In this document: piece by piece, positions 53,124-63,961 of the stretch
Position numbering within the stretch: position 1 is the stretch's first letter
Layout of the letters: each line of letters opens with the position of its first letter
From: JADJLQ01 sp964405735
GTDB taxonomy: Bacteria > Bacteroidota > Bacteroidia > Chitinophagales > Saprospiraceae
DNA length: 64,000 nt
Assembly (NCBI GenBank): GCA_964405735.1
Contig: CAYOPD010000007.1
Span: 7,907 to 71,906, forward strand
Direction of reading: 5' to 3'
Notes under the pieces: model-generated
Databases searched by the model: none
Told to the model about the DNA's origin: nothing
The model's input: the letters and a program-made list of their open reading frames with translations, nothing else
Position numbers and translations under genes: made by a program

Positions 53124-54743
53124 ATGAATAGCAGTTTGGTAACCTTAGACTGGATCGTCATCTTTGGGTATTTTCTCGTCCTGGTGGGCATCACCTTCTG
53201 GGCAATGCGTTTTTCACAAAAAGACACGGAGGATTACTTCCTGGCCGGACGCAATGTAGGCTGGTTTATGATCGGGGCTTCGATTTTTGCTTCCAATATC
53301 GGAGCCGAGCATGTAGTGGGCCTGGCTGGTACGGGAGCCAACAGCGGAATGCCCATGGCGCATTATGAATTGCATGCCTGGATCGTGCTTTTACTGGGAT
53401 GGGTATTTCTTCCGTTTTATATGCGGAGCGCGGTTTTTACAATGCCCGAATTTCTGGAGAAACGATTCAGTCCAAGGGCACGCTGGTTTTTATCCATTTT
53501 TTCACTTGTCAGTTATGTGATGACCAAGGTTGCGGTGAACCTCTATGCGGGGGGTATTGTGACTTCCTCCCTTTTAGGTATTGATTTCTGGACCGGAGCC
53601 ATCGGAGTCCTCGTCCTGACCGGTATTTATACAGTCCTGGGAGGTATGCGGGCGGTAGTGCTCACGGAAACCTTCCAAACCATCATCCTGATCCTTGGCG
53701 CCGCTTTTGTGACGATACTCGGACTGCAAAAGGTCGGCGGATGGGGTGTCCTTACGGAACTTGTAGGAGGTACACATTTTAATATGTGGCGGCCATCCTC
53801 TGATCCGGATTTTCCCTGGACCGGACTGGTTTTTGGAGGCGCCATCGTTGGGACCTGGTATTGGTGCACGGATCAGTACATTGTGCAAAGAACCCTCTCT
53901 GCGAAAAACCTTACTGAAGGCAGAAGGGGAGCCATTTTCGGTGCCTTTTTGAAAATAACGCCGGTCTTCATCTTTCTCATGCCGGGCATCATTTGTTATG
54001 CCCTTGCTCAACAAGGCAAGATTACCCTGAACAACCCCAATGAAGCCTTCACCGTGATCATGCAAAACCTCCTGCCCGCCGGGTTCAGGGGTTTGGTCGC
54101 CGCGGGCCTCCTGGCGGCCCTGATGAGTTCACTGGCTTCCATATTCAACAGTTGCAGCACGCTGTTCACGGTCGACATATACAAAAAACTAAAACCCGAA
54201 ACCAGTGAAAAGGACCTGGTCAAGGTTGGCCGGATCGCTACCGGGGTGGTCGTCGTGGCCGGTTTGCTATGGGTGCCTATCCTTACCAAAATCGGAGGGG
54301 GCGTCCTGTACCAGTATTTGCAAAGCGTTCAGAGTTATATAGCTCCTCCAATCACTGCGGTCTTTCTTCTGGGTATATTTTTTAAGCGAATAAATTCAAA
54401 GGGGGCCATGGCCGCATTATGGTTTGGTGTGATTTTTGCAGCGGTTCGGATCATCGCCGAAATCAATAAAGATTCTTTAGGCGGTTTTATGCATTCTTTT
54501 GCTAGCTATAATTTTATGCATCTGAGCGTCTGGCTCTTTTTATGTTGTGTCCTGGTAGCTGTAGGGGTGAGCCTTCTTACAGAAAAGCCCGCCGAAGAAT
54601 CACTTAAAGGGTTGACATTCAGTACACTGACGCCTGAACAAAAACAGGCTACACGAAACAGTTATAACAAGTGGGATATCGTGTTTTCTTTAGCCATCCT
54701 GACCATTGTTATTCTGATCATGAGCTATTTTACCGGCAATTAG
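53124..54743 (+). CDS. Sodium/solute symporter, SSS (SGLT-like) family
   Basis: A 539-residue membrane transporter with about 14 spans. Family blocks: FSQKDTEDYFLAGRNVGWFM, ASIFASNIGAEHVVGLAGTG, TGIYTVLGGMRAVVLTET, and ALMSSLASIFNSCSTLFTVD (the sodium-site TM8 signature), then TGVVVVAGLLWVPI. Its likely cargo is a sugar or related solute, but it cannot be set by motif. ATG at 53124 is preferred to an adjacent TTG at 53118. A good terminator follows. Confidence 0.94.
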   Translation: MNSSLVTLDWIVIFGYFLVLVGITFWAMRFSQKDTEDYFLAGRNVGWFMIGASIFASNIGAEHVVGLAGTGANSGMPMAHYELHAWIVLLLGWVFLPFYMRSAVFTMPEFLEKRFSPRARWFLSIFSLVSYVMTKVAVNLYAGGIVTSSLLGIDFWTGAIGVLVLTGIYTVLGGMRAVVLTETFQTIILILGAAFVTILGLQKVGGWGVLTELVGGTHFNMWRPSSDPDFPWTGLVFGGAIVGTWYWCTDQYIVQRTLSAKNLTEGRRGAIFGAFLKITPVFIFLMPGIICYALAQQGKITLNNPNEAFTVIMQNLLPAGFRGLVAAGLLAALMSSLASIFNSCSTLFTVDIYKKLKPETSEKDLVKVGRIATGVVVVAGLLWVPILTKIGGGVLYQYLQSVQSYIAPPITAVFLLGIFFKRINSKGAMAALWFGVIFAAVRIIAEINKDSLGGFMHSFASYNFMHLSVWLFLCCVLVAVGVSLLTEKPAEESLKGLTFSTLTPEQKQATRNSYNKWDIVFSLAILTIVILIMSYFTGN

Positions 54744-54774
54744 TTAGGTATAAAATCAAGACGAATGCCGGGAA

Positions 54775-54806
54775 GGGGATCCGCAAGGGTCCCCTCTTTT
54801 ATTTTT
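54775..54806 (+). terminator. Intrinsic terminator after the SSS transporter
   Basis: GGGGATCC-GCAA-GGGTCCCC (8 bp, one T-G) followed by TCTTTTATTTTT. Strong and correctly placed. Confidence 0.8.
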
Positions 54807-54882
54807 GGGAAAAATTATTTTTCTCCGTTTTCTGGGTATTTTTGCCGCGGACGGCATCCTTGCTTTTAAATCAATCCCATTT

Positions 54883-55647
54883 ATGTCCTTTACAATAAAG
54901 CTGAAACAATTTGAAGGTCCTTTTGATCTTCTCTTATTCTTTATTGAAAGGGATGAACTGGATATTTACGATATCCCCATAGCCAAGATCACCAGTGATT
55001 TCCTGGATTATATTCACCAGCTCGAGCAACTCAATATCGACCTGGCCAGCGAATTTATCCTTGTTGCCGCTACCCTGATGCGCATCAAAGCCAAGATGTT
55101 GCTGCCCCGAAAAGAAGTCGATGAGGAAGGGAATGAAATCGATCCCCGGCAGGAACTGGTTCAGCGGTTGTTGGAATACAAACGATACAAAAGCGTGCTC
55201 GAAGAATTCGAGTCCATGGAACTGAAACGTCTTCAAATGGCCAGCCGTGGCAATGTCAACCAGGAATTGAAAAAGTTCGCGGAAAAAGCCTTCATCGAAG
55301 CAGAATGGGAGTCTGTGACCCTTTTCAAACTTATGAAGACCTTCCAACGCATGCTGGTTCAGTTTGATGACCGCCGGCATGTACACAAGGTTTACAACTT
55401 CATCTACACCGTCCTCGACCAGCAGGAATATATACAGGATCTGATCTCGGAAAAAGAAAAGGTAACCTTTGGGGATATTTTTACTACTTGTGAAAACCGG
55501 ATCCACGCGATCATTACTTTCCTGGCCCTGCTGGAATTGCTCAATCAGCAACTGGTCAGCATCACCCTGGGTGAAGGGGCCAATAATTTCTGGATTGGCA
55601 AAAAACAAGAAGCGATGGCCGATCAAATCCCCGGTACTGCGGAATAA
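54883..55647 (+). CDS. scpA: Segregation and condensation protein A
   Basis: Kleisin subunit that bridges SMC heads in chromosome condensation. The 254-residue product starts MSFTIKLKQFEGPFDLLLFF, the ScpA signature, with IYDIPIAKITSDFLDYI and MRIKAKMLLPRKE next, and a winged-helix C-terminal end (VTFGDIFTTCENRIHAIITFLALLELL). ATG at 54883 is chosen; an upstream extension to 54805 would run through the terminator region. No scpB or smc is adjacent. Confidence 0.94.
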   Translation: MSFTIKLKQFEGPFDLLLFFIERDELDIYDIPIAKITSDFLDYIHQLEQLNIDLASEFILVAATLMRIKAKMLLPRKEVDEEGNEIDPRQELVQRLLEYKRYKSVLEEFESMELKRLQMASRGNVNQELKKFAEKAFIEAEWESVTLFKLMKTFQRMLVQFDDRRHVHKVYNFIYTVLDQQEYIQDLISEKEKVTFGDIFTTCENRIHAIITFLALLELLNQQLVSITLGEGANNFWIGKKQEAMADQIPGTAE

Positions 55648-55652
55648 ACTTT

Positions 55653-56540
55653 ATGATTCAATACAACCCGAAGGACTGGTTTACCTTCATTTTCAGGTTT
55701 CACAAGGCAGATACCTTCCGGAAACTCCTGCCCATTCTCGCAGCCATGGCGCTGTATTCCACCCTGGTCATCTATCTTGAAATAAGGCTTTCCTGGGTCA
55801 ATGATTTTCATGTGCAGAATATCATCCAGATGCACAGCCTGCTGGGTTTCGCCATTTCCATCATGCTTGTCTTCAGGACCAACACCGCTTATGACCGCTG
55901 GTGGGAAGCGAGAAGGTGGTGGGGAACCCTGGTCAACAACAGCCGCAACCTGGCAATCAAACTGAGCACCTTCATACCGGAGGAGGATCACAAGCTGAGG
56001 CTCCGATTCAGCAAAGCGGTTGGGGGCTTTGCCATCGCCCTGCATAAGCACCTTCGAAAAGAAACCATCCGGGTGGAGTTGTTCGAACTGGACGAAGACG
56101 ACCCTTCCATGAGGATGCTTGATCAGGACAGGCATGTCCCGGCCCAATTGGCCGAATTGATTTCGCGTATCGTCAACCGGATGCATAAGGGAAATTCCAT
56201 TACTCCCGAACAATACCTGGCCCTAAATACTGAATTGTCCAATTTTATGGAAATCTGTGGTGCCTGCGAACGGATCAAGAACACCCCGATTCCCTTTTCA
56301 TACAGCGGATTTATCAAAAAATTCGTCTTTTTTTATGTCATGAGCCTGCCTTTTGGTTTTGGCAAGAGCCTGGGTTATATCGGTGTTCCGGTGGTGGTCT
56401 TTATTTTTTACGTCCTGGCCAGCCTTGAATTAATCGCGGAAGAAATCGAAGATCCCTTCAGCGGGGATGAAAACGATGTTCCCACAGAAAAACTGGCCGA
56501 GCATATACGGGACCATGTGAAGGCGATTCTGGAAAGGTGA
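55653..56540 (+). CDS. Bestrophin-like ion channel
   Basis: A 295-residue membrane protein of the bestrophin/RFP-TM family. The signature is MLVFRTNTAYDRWWEARRWWG (with the R-x-N-x-A-Y-D-R-W block) followed by LVNNSRNLAI. Membrane spans lie near 25-45, 60-80, 225-245 and 255-275, and the acidic ELIAEEIEDPFSGDENDVP resembles the calcium-clasp region. Prokaryotic homologues form pentameric cation or anion channels. It starts five bases after scpA. Confidence 0.93.
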   Translation: MIQYNPKDWFTFIFRFHKADTFRKLLPILAAMALYSTLVIYLEIRLSWVNDFHVQNIIQMHSLLGFAISIMLVFRTNTAYDRWWEARRWWGTLVNNSRNLAIKLSTFIPEEDHKLRLRFSKAVGGFAIALHKHLRKETIRVELFELDEDDPSMRMLDQDRHVPAQLAELISRIVNRMHKGNSITPEQYLALNTELSNFMEICGACERIKNTPIPFSYSGFIKKFVFFYVMSLPFGFGKSLGYIGVPVVVFIFYVLASLELIAEEIEDPFSGDENDVPTEKLAEHIRDHVKAILER

Positions 56541-56549
56541 TTGGTGGTA

Positions 56550-56561
56550 GGTGGATGGTGA
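56550..56561. repeat. 12-base dispersed motif, copy 1
   Basis: GGTGGATGGTGA, repeated exactly at 59769-59780, both a few bases after a gene stop. Short enough to be chance. Confidence 0.3.
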
Positions 56562-56625
56562 TCCGGGTTAGCAAATATGCGGATAGCTGAACGCTCACAG
56601 CCCTCAGCAAATAGCCGAATCCCGT

Positions 56626-56656
56626 TTTGAAATCCCAAAATCTGGCCTTATCTTTG
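56626..56656 (+). promoter_or_regulatory. Promoter of atpDC
   Basis: TTTG (56626-56629), 19-base spacer, TATCTTTG (56649-56656): an exact Bacteroidota promoter. The predicted leader is about 50 nt. Confidence 0.7.
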
Positions 56657-56710
56657 CGTCGCTTTTCAGAAAAATCAATACAATTAGCTCATTTTCAAAG
56701 AATAAAATAT

Positions 56711-58228
<1,518 letters not shown>

Positions 58229-58239
58229 CCTGAACCAAT

Positions 58240-58488
58240 ATGAATCTTATCGTACTCACACCGGAACAGGAATGGTATCACGGACCCATAAAATCCGTTA
58301 AGGTACCTGCCATAAATGGCCAATTCGAGATCCTCTCCAATCACGCGCCCATTGTGGCCGCCCTTGAAAAAGGATCAATCCGGGTGATTGACAGCAAAGG
58401 TGAAAAATCCACGTTCAGCATTGAAAACGGATATGTCGAAGTCCTCCAGAACAGCGTGGTCATTCTAGTCAACGGATTGAATAAATAA
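58240..58488 (+). CDS. atpC: F-type ATP synthase subunit epsilon (short form)
   Basis: An 82-residue epsilon subunit: LTPEQEWYHGPIKSVKVPA and GQFEILSNHAPIVAALEKGS form the beta-sandwich that binds the rotor. The C-terminal helical hairpin found in many bacteria, which can inhibit ATP hydrolysis, is absent, as is common in this phylum. 11 bases after atpD, same transcript. Confidence 0.95.
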   Translation: MNLIVLTPEQEWYHGPIKSVKVPAINGQFEILSNHAPIVAALEKGSIRVIDSKGEKSTFSIENGYVEVLQNSVVILVNGLNK

Positions 58489-58587
58489 TCCGGACTCTTT
58501 TCCAGGGCCGGTGAAACAGGCCTCATGCTTCAATCTCCTCCGGCTTTCCAAAAGCTGGTTTATCTTTAATACCTCAATAGATTGAAC

Positions 58588-59745
58588 ATGAAAATAAAAT
58601 CTACCCGCCGTCACTTTTTCCAAACCTCCCTGGGAGCGCTCACGGGCCTTGCCCTGACTCCATCCCAGGATGTAAAGCAGATTCAGGGAGCGCGGAACCA
58701 ACCAAGGTTCAATATCGATCATAAACTGAAAGAAACGACCCGCTTTTCCTGCATCGGGCTCAACCATGGGCATATCTACGGACAGGCCAATGCCATGTTG
58801 AGAGCAGGGGCAGAACTGGTTTCTTTTTATGCTAAAGAACCGGACCTTGCACAGGCCTTCCTCAAACGATTTCCACAGGCCAAACTGGCCCGTTCGGAAG
58901 AAGAAATTCTCGAAGATCAAAACATCAAACTGGTGTTGAGCGCTTCCATCCCATCCGACCGTGCACCCCTTGGAATCAAAGTCATGGAACATGGCAAGGA
59001 TTATATGGCAGACAAACCAGGCATCATCTCCCTGGAGCAGCTGGCAGAGGTGAAAAGAGTCCAGAAAAAAACCGGGAGGATTTATTCCATCATGTACAGC
59101 GAACGTTTTGAAAACCGGGCAACGGTAAAAGCGGGAGAATTGGTCCAGGGAGGAGCCATTGGCCAGGTGGTTCAGACCATCGGCCTGGGTCCCCACAGGA
59201 TGAACCTATCCAGCCGCCCATCATGGTTTTTTGATAAAAAATACTACGGAGGAATCATCTGCGATATTGGTTCACATCAATGCGATCAGTTCTTATATTT
59301 TACCGGATCGACCAAGGCGGAGATCGTATCTTCCCAGGTGGGCAATGTGCATTATCCTCAATATCCTGCGTTTGAGGACTTCGGTGATATGACCGTGCGT
59401 GGCAATAAGGGCACCGGTTATATCCGGGTAGACTGGTTTACTCCCGATGGCCTGGCTACCTGGGGCGATGGCCGGCTTACCATACTGGGCACCGAAGGGT
59501 ATATCGATATCCGTAAAAACATCGATATCGGGGGAAAACCCGGTGGCAGCCACCTTTTCCTGGTGGATCAAAAACAAACCCAGTATGTCGATTGTTCCAA
59601 GGTCGATCTGCCTTACGGAGCGCAACTCATCGAGGACATCCTCAACCGAACGGAAACCGCCATGAGCCAGGAACATTGTTTCCTGGCTACAGAAATTGCT
59701 TTAAAGGCACAGAAACAGGCTGGGGAACTGGTGATTGAGAAGTGA
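58588..59745 (+). CDS. Gfo/Idh/MocA-family oxidoreductase, exported
   Basis: A 385-residue NAD(P)-dependent oxidoreductase-like protein. The N-terminus MKIKSTRRHFFQTSLGALTG is a twin-arginine leader, so it is probably exported folded with cofactor. The Rossmann part is FSCIGLNHGHIYGQANAML, somewhat altered from the usual GxGxxG; DKPGIISLEQL matches the family EKP region. GIICDIGSHQCDQFLYF is the C-terminal substrate-domain signature (GGxxxDxGxH). The substrate is likely a sugar derivative. ATG 58588 is used; the TTG two codons upstream is less likely. Confidence 0.9.
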   Translation: MKIKSTRRHFFQTSLGALTGLALTPSQDVKQIQGARNQPRFNIDHKLKETTRFSCIGLNHGHIYGQANAMLRAGAELVSFYAKEPDLAQAFLKRFPQAKLARSEEEILEDQNIKLVLSASIPSDRAPLGIKVMEHGKDYMADKPGIISLEQLAEVKRVQKKTGRIYSIMYSERFENRATVKAGELVQGGAIGQVVQTIGLGPHRMNLSSRPSWFFDKKYYGGIICDIGSHQCDQFLYFTGSTKAEIVSSQVGNVHYPQYPAFEDFGDMTVRGNKGTGYIRVDWFTPDGLATWGDGRLTILGTEGYIDIRKNIDIGGKPGGSHLFLVDQKQTQYVDCSKVDLPYGAQLIEDILNRTETAMSQEHCFLATEIALKAQKQAGELVIEK

Positions 59746-59768
59746 TTGGCGAGCTTTGGGTGACGGGC

Positions 59769-59780
59769 GGTGGATGGTGA
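59769..59780. repeat. 12-base dispersed motif, copy 2
   Basis: GGTGGATGGTGA, identical to 56550-56561, again shortly after a stop codon. Confidence 0.3.
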
Positions 59781-59870
59781 GTTTTGGATGTTAGGTCATC
59801 TTATTTAACAGCTGAGGATGCACGGTTTTCGAAAAGTATATTCCTTTCATAAAAATGCCAGGAGTCAATC

Positions 59871-60398
59871 TCAGCTTACTGGATGTTCAAATCGAAATTC
59901 ATACCTATCCCCGGTTTCTCCGACCAGCTGAAAGCTATTTTTTAGAAGAATTTGCCGGGAGGGCAAATTGGTTTTTTCCGTGGATGCAAATATGAATTTA
60001 ACCTCCGGCTGACCCAATGCCCATTTAACCAATCCGCCGACTGCCTCCTTCATATAACCCCGGCCCCGGTATGCCGCATAAGTACCATAACCGATCTCAA
60101 TCTGCCCTTCTTCGTTGGGCTCGCCGGTGATGCACAGATCACCTACCATCCGGTTTTCGGCTTTCAATAGGATGGTCCACAGGGTGCAGTAGAGGAAATT
60201 CTTTGCCGGGTCTGCAAGCATAGGCAGGAGGGTTTTTTCAATTGCTTCTTGCAGTTCAGGGCTAATGTCCCTCGATTGGATTTCTACCCCAAGTTCCTTT
60301 TCCAGGGATTGGTCGTTGAGAAGGTATTTTTGGAGTTGGTCATAACGAAGTGGTAATAATTTCAACCGTTCCGTTTCAAGTTCAATGCCTGTTTCCAT
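59871..60398 (-). CDS. GNAT-family N-acetyltransferase
   Basis: A 175-residue acetyl-CoA-dependent transferase of the RimJ/RimL kind. LETERLKLLPLRYDQL is the usual start, VGDLCITGEPNEEGQIEIGY and YRGRGYMKEAVGGLVKWAL are the beta4 and acetyl-CoA pyrophosphate loop, and FIFASTEKTNLPSRQILLKN the beta6 region. The target is unknown. ATG at 60398; the frame's upstream codon at 60407 is TTG. Confidence 0.9.
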   Translation of the reverse strand: METGIELETERLKLLPLRYDQLQKYLLNDQSLEKELGVEIQSRDISPELQEAIEKTLLPMLADPAKNFLYCTLWTILLKAENRMVGDLCITGEPNEEGQIEIGYGTYAAYRGRGYMKEAVGGLVKWALGQPEVKFIFASTEKTNLPSRQILLKNSFQLVGETGDRYEFRFEHPVS

Positions 60399-60523
60399 TG
60401 ATCTCAAAGAAAATCATATTTTCCACAAAAGCATGAACAGATTGGATTTTGGGACCTGTTTGGTGTGAATAACTTGCCTGAAAATCAAATTGTTTTTGAA
60501 GACAATGGCCACAATGGTTTATG

Positions 60524-61765
60524 TCAAATTTCATAGTCCGCCATAAGGTCTTCATTTCCGGTTTCCGTGATCAGGATATCATTCTCCAGCCGGATGCCGA
60601 TACCTTCCTCCCGGATATACAGGCCGGGTTCGCAGGTCAGGACCATGCCGGGTTCCAGGGCCAAGAAACGATCGCCATAATCGTGTACATCAAGCCCAAG
60701 AAAATGGGATACCCCATGGGGGAGGTATTTCCTTATGAATTTTTTATCACGGGCTTCCCCGGCTGAAACCAAACCCAGTTGGGAGATGGCATCGGAAGCC
60801 CAAAGTTGTATTTTCTCATTGATTTCTTGGATCCGGGCACCGGGTTTCAACAATAATCTGGCTTGCTGAAACAAGTTTACGACCTGGTCGTAGACTGCAA
60901 ACTGGCGTGCATTCATGGTGCCGTCGACCGCTTGGCAGCGGGTCATGTCGGCACTGTAACCATTGAGTTCTGCACCGAAATCGACCAGGATCAGGTCTTC
61001 TTTGCGGACCTTTTGATGGTTCGATTTATAATGCAGGGTGCAGGCCGCCGGGCCCGAGGCGACGATGGGATCGAAGGCGTGAACGGCCCCGTTCTTTTCA
61101 AACTGATAGGTGATTTCCGCGGCCAATTCATATTCATACATATCCGGTTTGATCAGCCGGGATATCTTTTTCCAGGTCTGTCCGGTAAGCCGGACGGCGG
61201 ACCGGATCGCTTCGATTTCTTCGGGGGATTTGACCAGGCTGAGTTTTTTTAGCAAGGGCTGCAAACGAAGTACCGTATGGAATGGGAACTGGCGGAGAAG
61301 TTCAAGCCCCAGTCTTTCATTCCGGTTCAGTATGGATTGAGGGTAGTCTGCTTTTTCATTGCTGTTGAGATACACCTGGCGGGCCCTGGCAACCAATGGA
61401 TAAACTGTACTGTCAAACTGATCTGTCCAGTGCACTTGTTCAATGCCTGAGACCCGGGAAGCCTCCATCTTACTAAGGGCTTCACCGTCCCAGGTTTGCA
61501 TGTGTTCACTGGTCCGCTGAATAAACAACAATTCCCGTTTTTCAGGGTCGGGGTGGTCCGGAAAAAAAACAAGGGCGGTTTCCTCCTGATTAATACCGCA
61601 AAGTCTCAGCAGATCGCTGTTTTGCCTGAAAGGGTAATATTGATCAGCCGTCCGGGGCATGCGGTCATTGGAATGAAGGATGGCTATGCTTTCCGGAAGG
61701 AGCGCCAGCATAAGATCATTTCTGTGGGCTTTGTAGGTAGCTGGTGAAAGAGATTGGAAGGTCAT
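60524..61765 (-). CDS. Xaa-Pro aminopeptidase (M24B)
   Basis: A 413-residue dinuclear metallopeptidase that removes residues ahead of proline. The pita-bread ligands are present: VDFGAELNGYSADMTR (two Asp), HGVSHFLGLDVHD (His), LTCEPGLYI (Glu) and GIRLENDILIT (Glu). The N-terminal domain (LLPESIAILHSND, YYPFRQNSDLLRLCG) matches aminopeptidase P. ATG at 61765 is used; the longer frame to 61786 starts with TTG. It lies downstream of the amidohydrolase with a 34-base gap. Confidence 0.94.
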   Translation of the reverse strand: MTFQSLSPATYKAHRNDLMLALLPESIAILHSNDRMPRTADQYYPFRQNSDLLRLCGINQEETALVFFPDHPDPEKRELLFIQRTSEHMQTWDGEALSKMEASRVSGIEQVHWTDQFDSTVYPLVARARQVYLNSNEKADYPQSILNRNERLGLELLRQFPFHTVLRLQPLLKKLSLVKSPEEIEAIRSAVRLTGQTWKKISRLIKPDMYEYELAAEITYQFEKNGAVHAFDPIVASGPAACTLHYKSNHQKVRKEDLILVDFGAELNGYSADMTRCQAVDGTMNARQFAVYDQVVNLFQQARLLLKPGARIQEINEKIQLWASDAISQLGLVSAGEARDKKFIRKYLPHGVSHFLGLDVHDYGDRFLALEPGMVLTCEPGLYIREEGIGIRLENDILITETGNEDLMADYEI

Positions 61766-61799
61766 GAAGGTATTGGTTCGCAGCAAAAATCAGGCCGCT

Positions 61800-63392
61800 T
61801 CAACTCTTTTTGGGGACACCGGGCTGTAAAATGGTTTCGCCGCTGTCCGATTTCTCCCGAGCAACCATTATCCTGACATCTTCCAACAGTTTTTTTGCAT
61901 CATAGATGATCCCATCCTTGATGGTGTATTTTACTCCTCCGACCCGGACTGCTTCATTTTTATCATTCAGGGAAACCGCACCGGTGCCGTATAAAACCTG
62001 GAAGTTTTTGAGTGGATTCTGGTCCAGGATGACAAAATCGGCCAATTTGCCTACTTCCACGGTACCCAGTTCCTTATCCAGGCCTAAGGCCTGCGCTCCA
62101 TTTAAGGTCGCGCTGCGGATGATTTCAAGTGGATGAAATCCAGCTTCGCGAAGCAGTTCGAGCTCACGGGGATACGAAAAGCCGTACAACTGGTATATAA
62201 ATCCGGAATCCGTGCCCACGGTCACCCGGCCGCCACGATTTTTAAAGGCGTTTACAAATTGCATCCAGATCCGGTAATTCTCCTTCCACTGGGTTTCCTG
62301 TTCGGTGCCCCAGTCATGCCAGTATGAACCATGGGATATGCGGCTCGGGGCATAAAAGCGCCAAAGGCTCGGCATGGTGTATTCCTGGTGCCATTCCTGC
62401 AGCCTGGCCCTTGCAAGGTCGCGGTTGGCTTCGTAAATATTAAAAGTCGGATCCAGGGTAAAATCCAGGCGTAACAATTCGTCCATGACTTCTTCCCATT
62501 TTTTACTGCCGGGTTGGGCAGCCTGTTTCCAGAGATTTCCGGCCTGGCTGAAACGGTCCTGTTCGTTGGCATAATTGTAATCGGGCGGGTAATCCTGGAC
62601 GGTACGGTCGTCAAAAAGAGCCTCCGGCAGGCCATACCAGTGTTCCATGGTGGTCAGGCCGGCACGGGCAGATTGGACTACATTCCACCGGGCCACATCC
62701 ATCTGGGCATGGTGGCAGGCCGAACGAAGGCCGAGTTTTTTATTCTCTTCCAGAGCAGCCTGCATAATCTCCGGACTGGCCCCAAAAAATTTGATTCCAT
62801 CGGCTCCTTTGGCCGCATTGTCCCTAACCCATTGCCGGGCCTGTTCAGCTGTGGCAATGGGATCCTTTGAACCCATGCCAAAAGCAGTGTAAGCCAGGAT
62901 GCGGGGAGCGGTGATCAGGTTTTTATTCGATTTTGTTTTTTGGTCCAGGACCCAGTCGAGGCCATTGCCCGCACTTGGATCTCGGACCGTGGTAATCCCG
63001 TGGGCAAGCCACAGCTTAAAAACATATTCGGCGTCGGCACCCTGGGCCCTGCCGCCAATATGACCATGCATATCTATAAAGCCGGGCAACAGGTACATGC
63101 CGCTGGCATCCAGTTCTCTGCCCTGGGGGTCCAGTTTTGGGCGGTCCGCACTGTCCACCGCCACTCCAGGATAACCTACCGTTTTGATCTGCCGGATGCG
63201 GTTATTTTCCACTACAATATCCACGGGACCTATGGGCGGGGCTCCGTTTCCATTGATCAGGGTGACTCCCCGGATGATGAGTTGGGCAAAAGGGCCGTCC
63301 CCTTCTTTGCTTTCCGGAGCTTTTTTTACCTGTGCAATCAAAGGCAATATAAACACCACACTTAGGATGAAGCTGGATATTTTGGGAATCAT
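61800..63392 (-). CDS. Exported amidohydrolase
   Basis: A 530-residue metal-dependent hydrolase. Signal peptide (FILSVVFILPLIAQ), N-terminal beta domain (LIIRGVTLINGNGAPPIGPV), HxH metal site in FIDMHGHIGG, GLRSACHHAQMD and GTDSGF for the later His and Asp ligands, and a C-terminal ALGLDKELGTVEVGKLADFV signature (imidazolonepropionase-like). Substrate class is cyclic amides or dipeptides; the neighbouring Xaa-Pro aminopeptidase suggests peptide catabolism, as inference. Confidence 0.9.
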   Translation of the reverse strand: MIPKISSFILSVVFILPLIAQVKKAPESKEGDGPFAQLIIRGVTLINGNGAPPIGPVDIVVENNRIRQIKTVGYPGVAVDSADRPKLDPQGRELDASGMYLLPGFIDMHGHIGGRAQGADAEYVFKLWLAHGITTVRDPSAGNGLDWVLDQKTKSNKNLITAPRILAYTAFGMGSKDPIATAEQARQWVRDNAAKGADGIKFFGASPEIMQAALEENKKLGLRSACHHAQMDVARWNVVQSARAGLTTMEHWYGLPEALFDDRTVQDYPPDYNYANEQDRFSQAGNLWKQAAQPGSKKWEEVMDELLRLDFTLDPTFNIYEANRDLARARLQEWHQEYTMPSLWRFYAPSRISHGSYWHDWGTEQETQWKENYRIWMQFVNAFKNRGGRVTVGTDSGFIYQLYGFSYPRELELLREAGFHPLEIIRSATLNGAQALGLDKELGTVEVGKLADFVILDQNPLKNFQVLYGTGAVSLNDKNEAVRVGGVKYTIKDGIIYDAKKLLEDVRIMVAREKSDSGETILQPGVPKKS

Positions 63393-63427
63393 TTATTTTT
63401 TTTTCCAAATTAGGTATATTTTGTAAA

Positions 63428-63961
63428 ATGGATAAACGCAAGGAACTCATCCGGCACCTGGAGCAATTGAATGAAAAAATCAATACCTGGTATGAACGGC
63501 TCCGGCCGGTTTCAACCCTGATGCTGATGCATCAGCCTTCCCCGGGCCGGTGGTCCATCATGCATGTGTTGGTTCACCTGGTTAAAACGGAGGAAGTGAT
63601 CCTCCAGTATTGCAGGAAAAAAATTCAGGCTACAGACCTGAAGAGGACTTCCCCCCTGACCACCCTAAGGACTTCATTGCTTCCACTCCTGGTCGGTAGG
63701 CGCTTATACCGATACAAAGCTCCTGGGGTGGTTTCACCGACCATGGATTTGAAAAGCATCAGCCTGGAGCAGTTATTTTCAGAATGGGAAAAGGTTCGAA
63801 AGGAATGGAGACAGTTTATTGAACAAATGCCGGAAGATAAACTGGACAAAGAAGTTTACCGGCAGCCCACCTTAGGCAGGTTGGGCTGGAAGGGAACTTT
63901 TGTTTTTTTTGAAAATCATATGAAACGGCACTGGGAGCAGATTGATCAGTTAATCAGTTAA
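63428..63961 (+). CDS. DinB-like superfamily protein
   Basis: A 177-residue four-helix-bundle protein. SPGRWSIMHVLVHLVKTEE gives the first His, and the late ENHMKRHWEQIDQL gives the HxxxH pair that completes the usual three-histidine metal site. Members include mycothiol/bacillithiol-type transferases and damage-inducible proteins; the role here is unknown. The last codons (Gln-Leu-Ile-Ser-stop) are made of the tandem repeat that follows. Confidence 0.88.
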   Translation: MDKRKELIRHLEQLNEKINTWYERLRPVSTLMLMHQPSPGRWSIMHVLVHLVKTEEVILQYCRKKIQATDLKRTSPLTTLRTSLLPLLVGRRLYRYKAPGVVSPTMDLKSISLEQLFSEWEKVRKEWRQFIEQMPEDKLDKEVYRQPTLGRLGWKGTFVFFENHMKRHWEQIDQLIS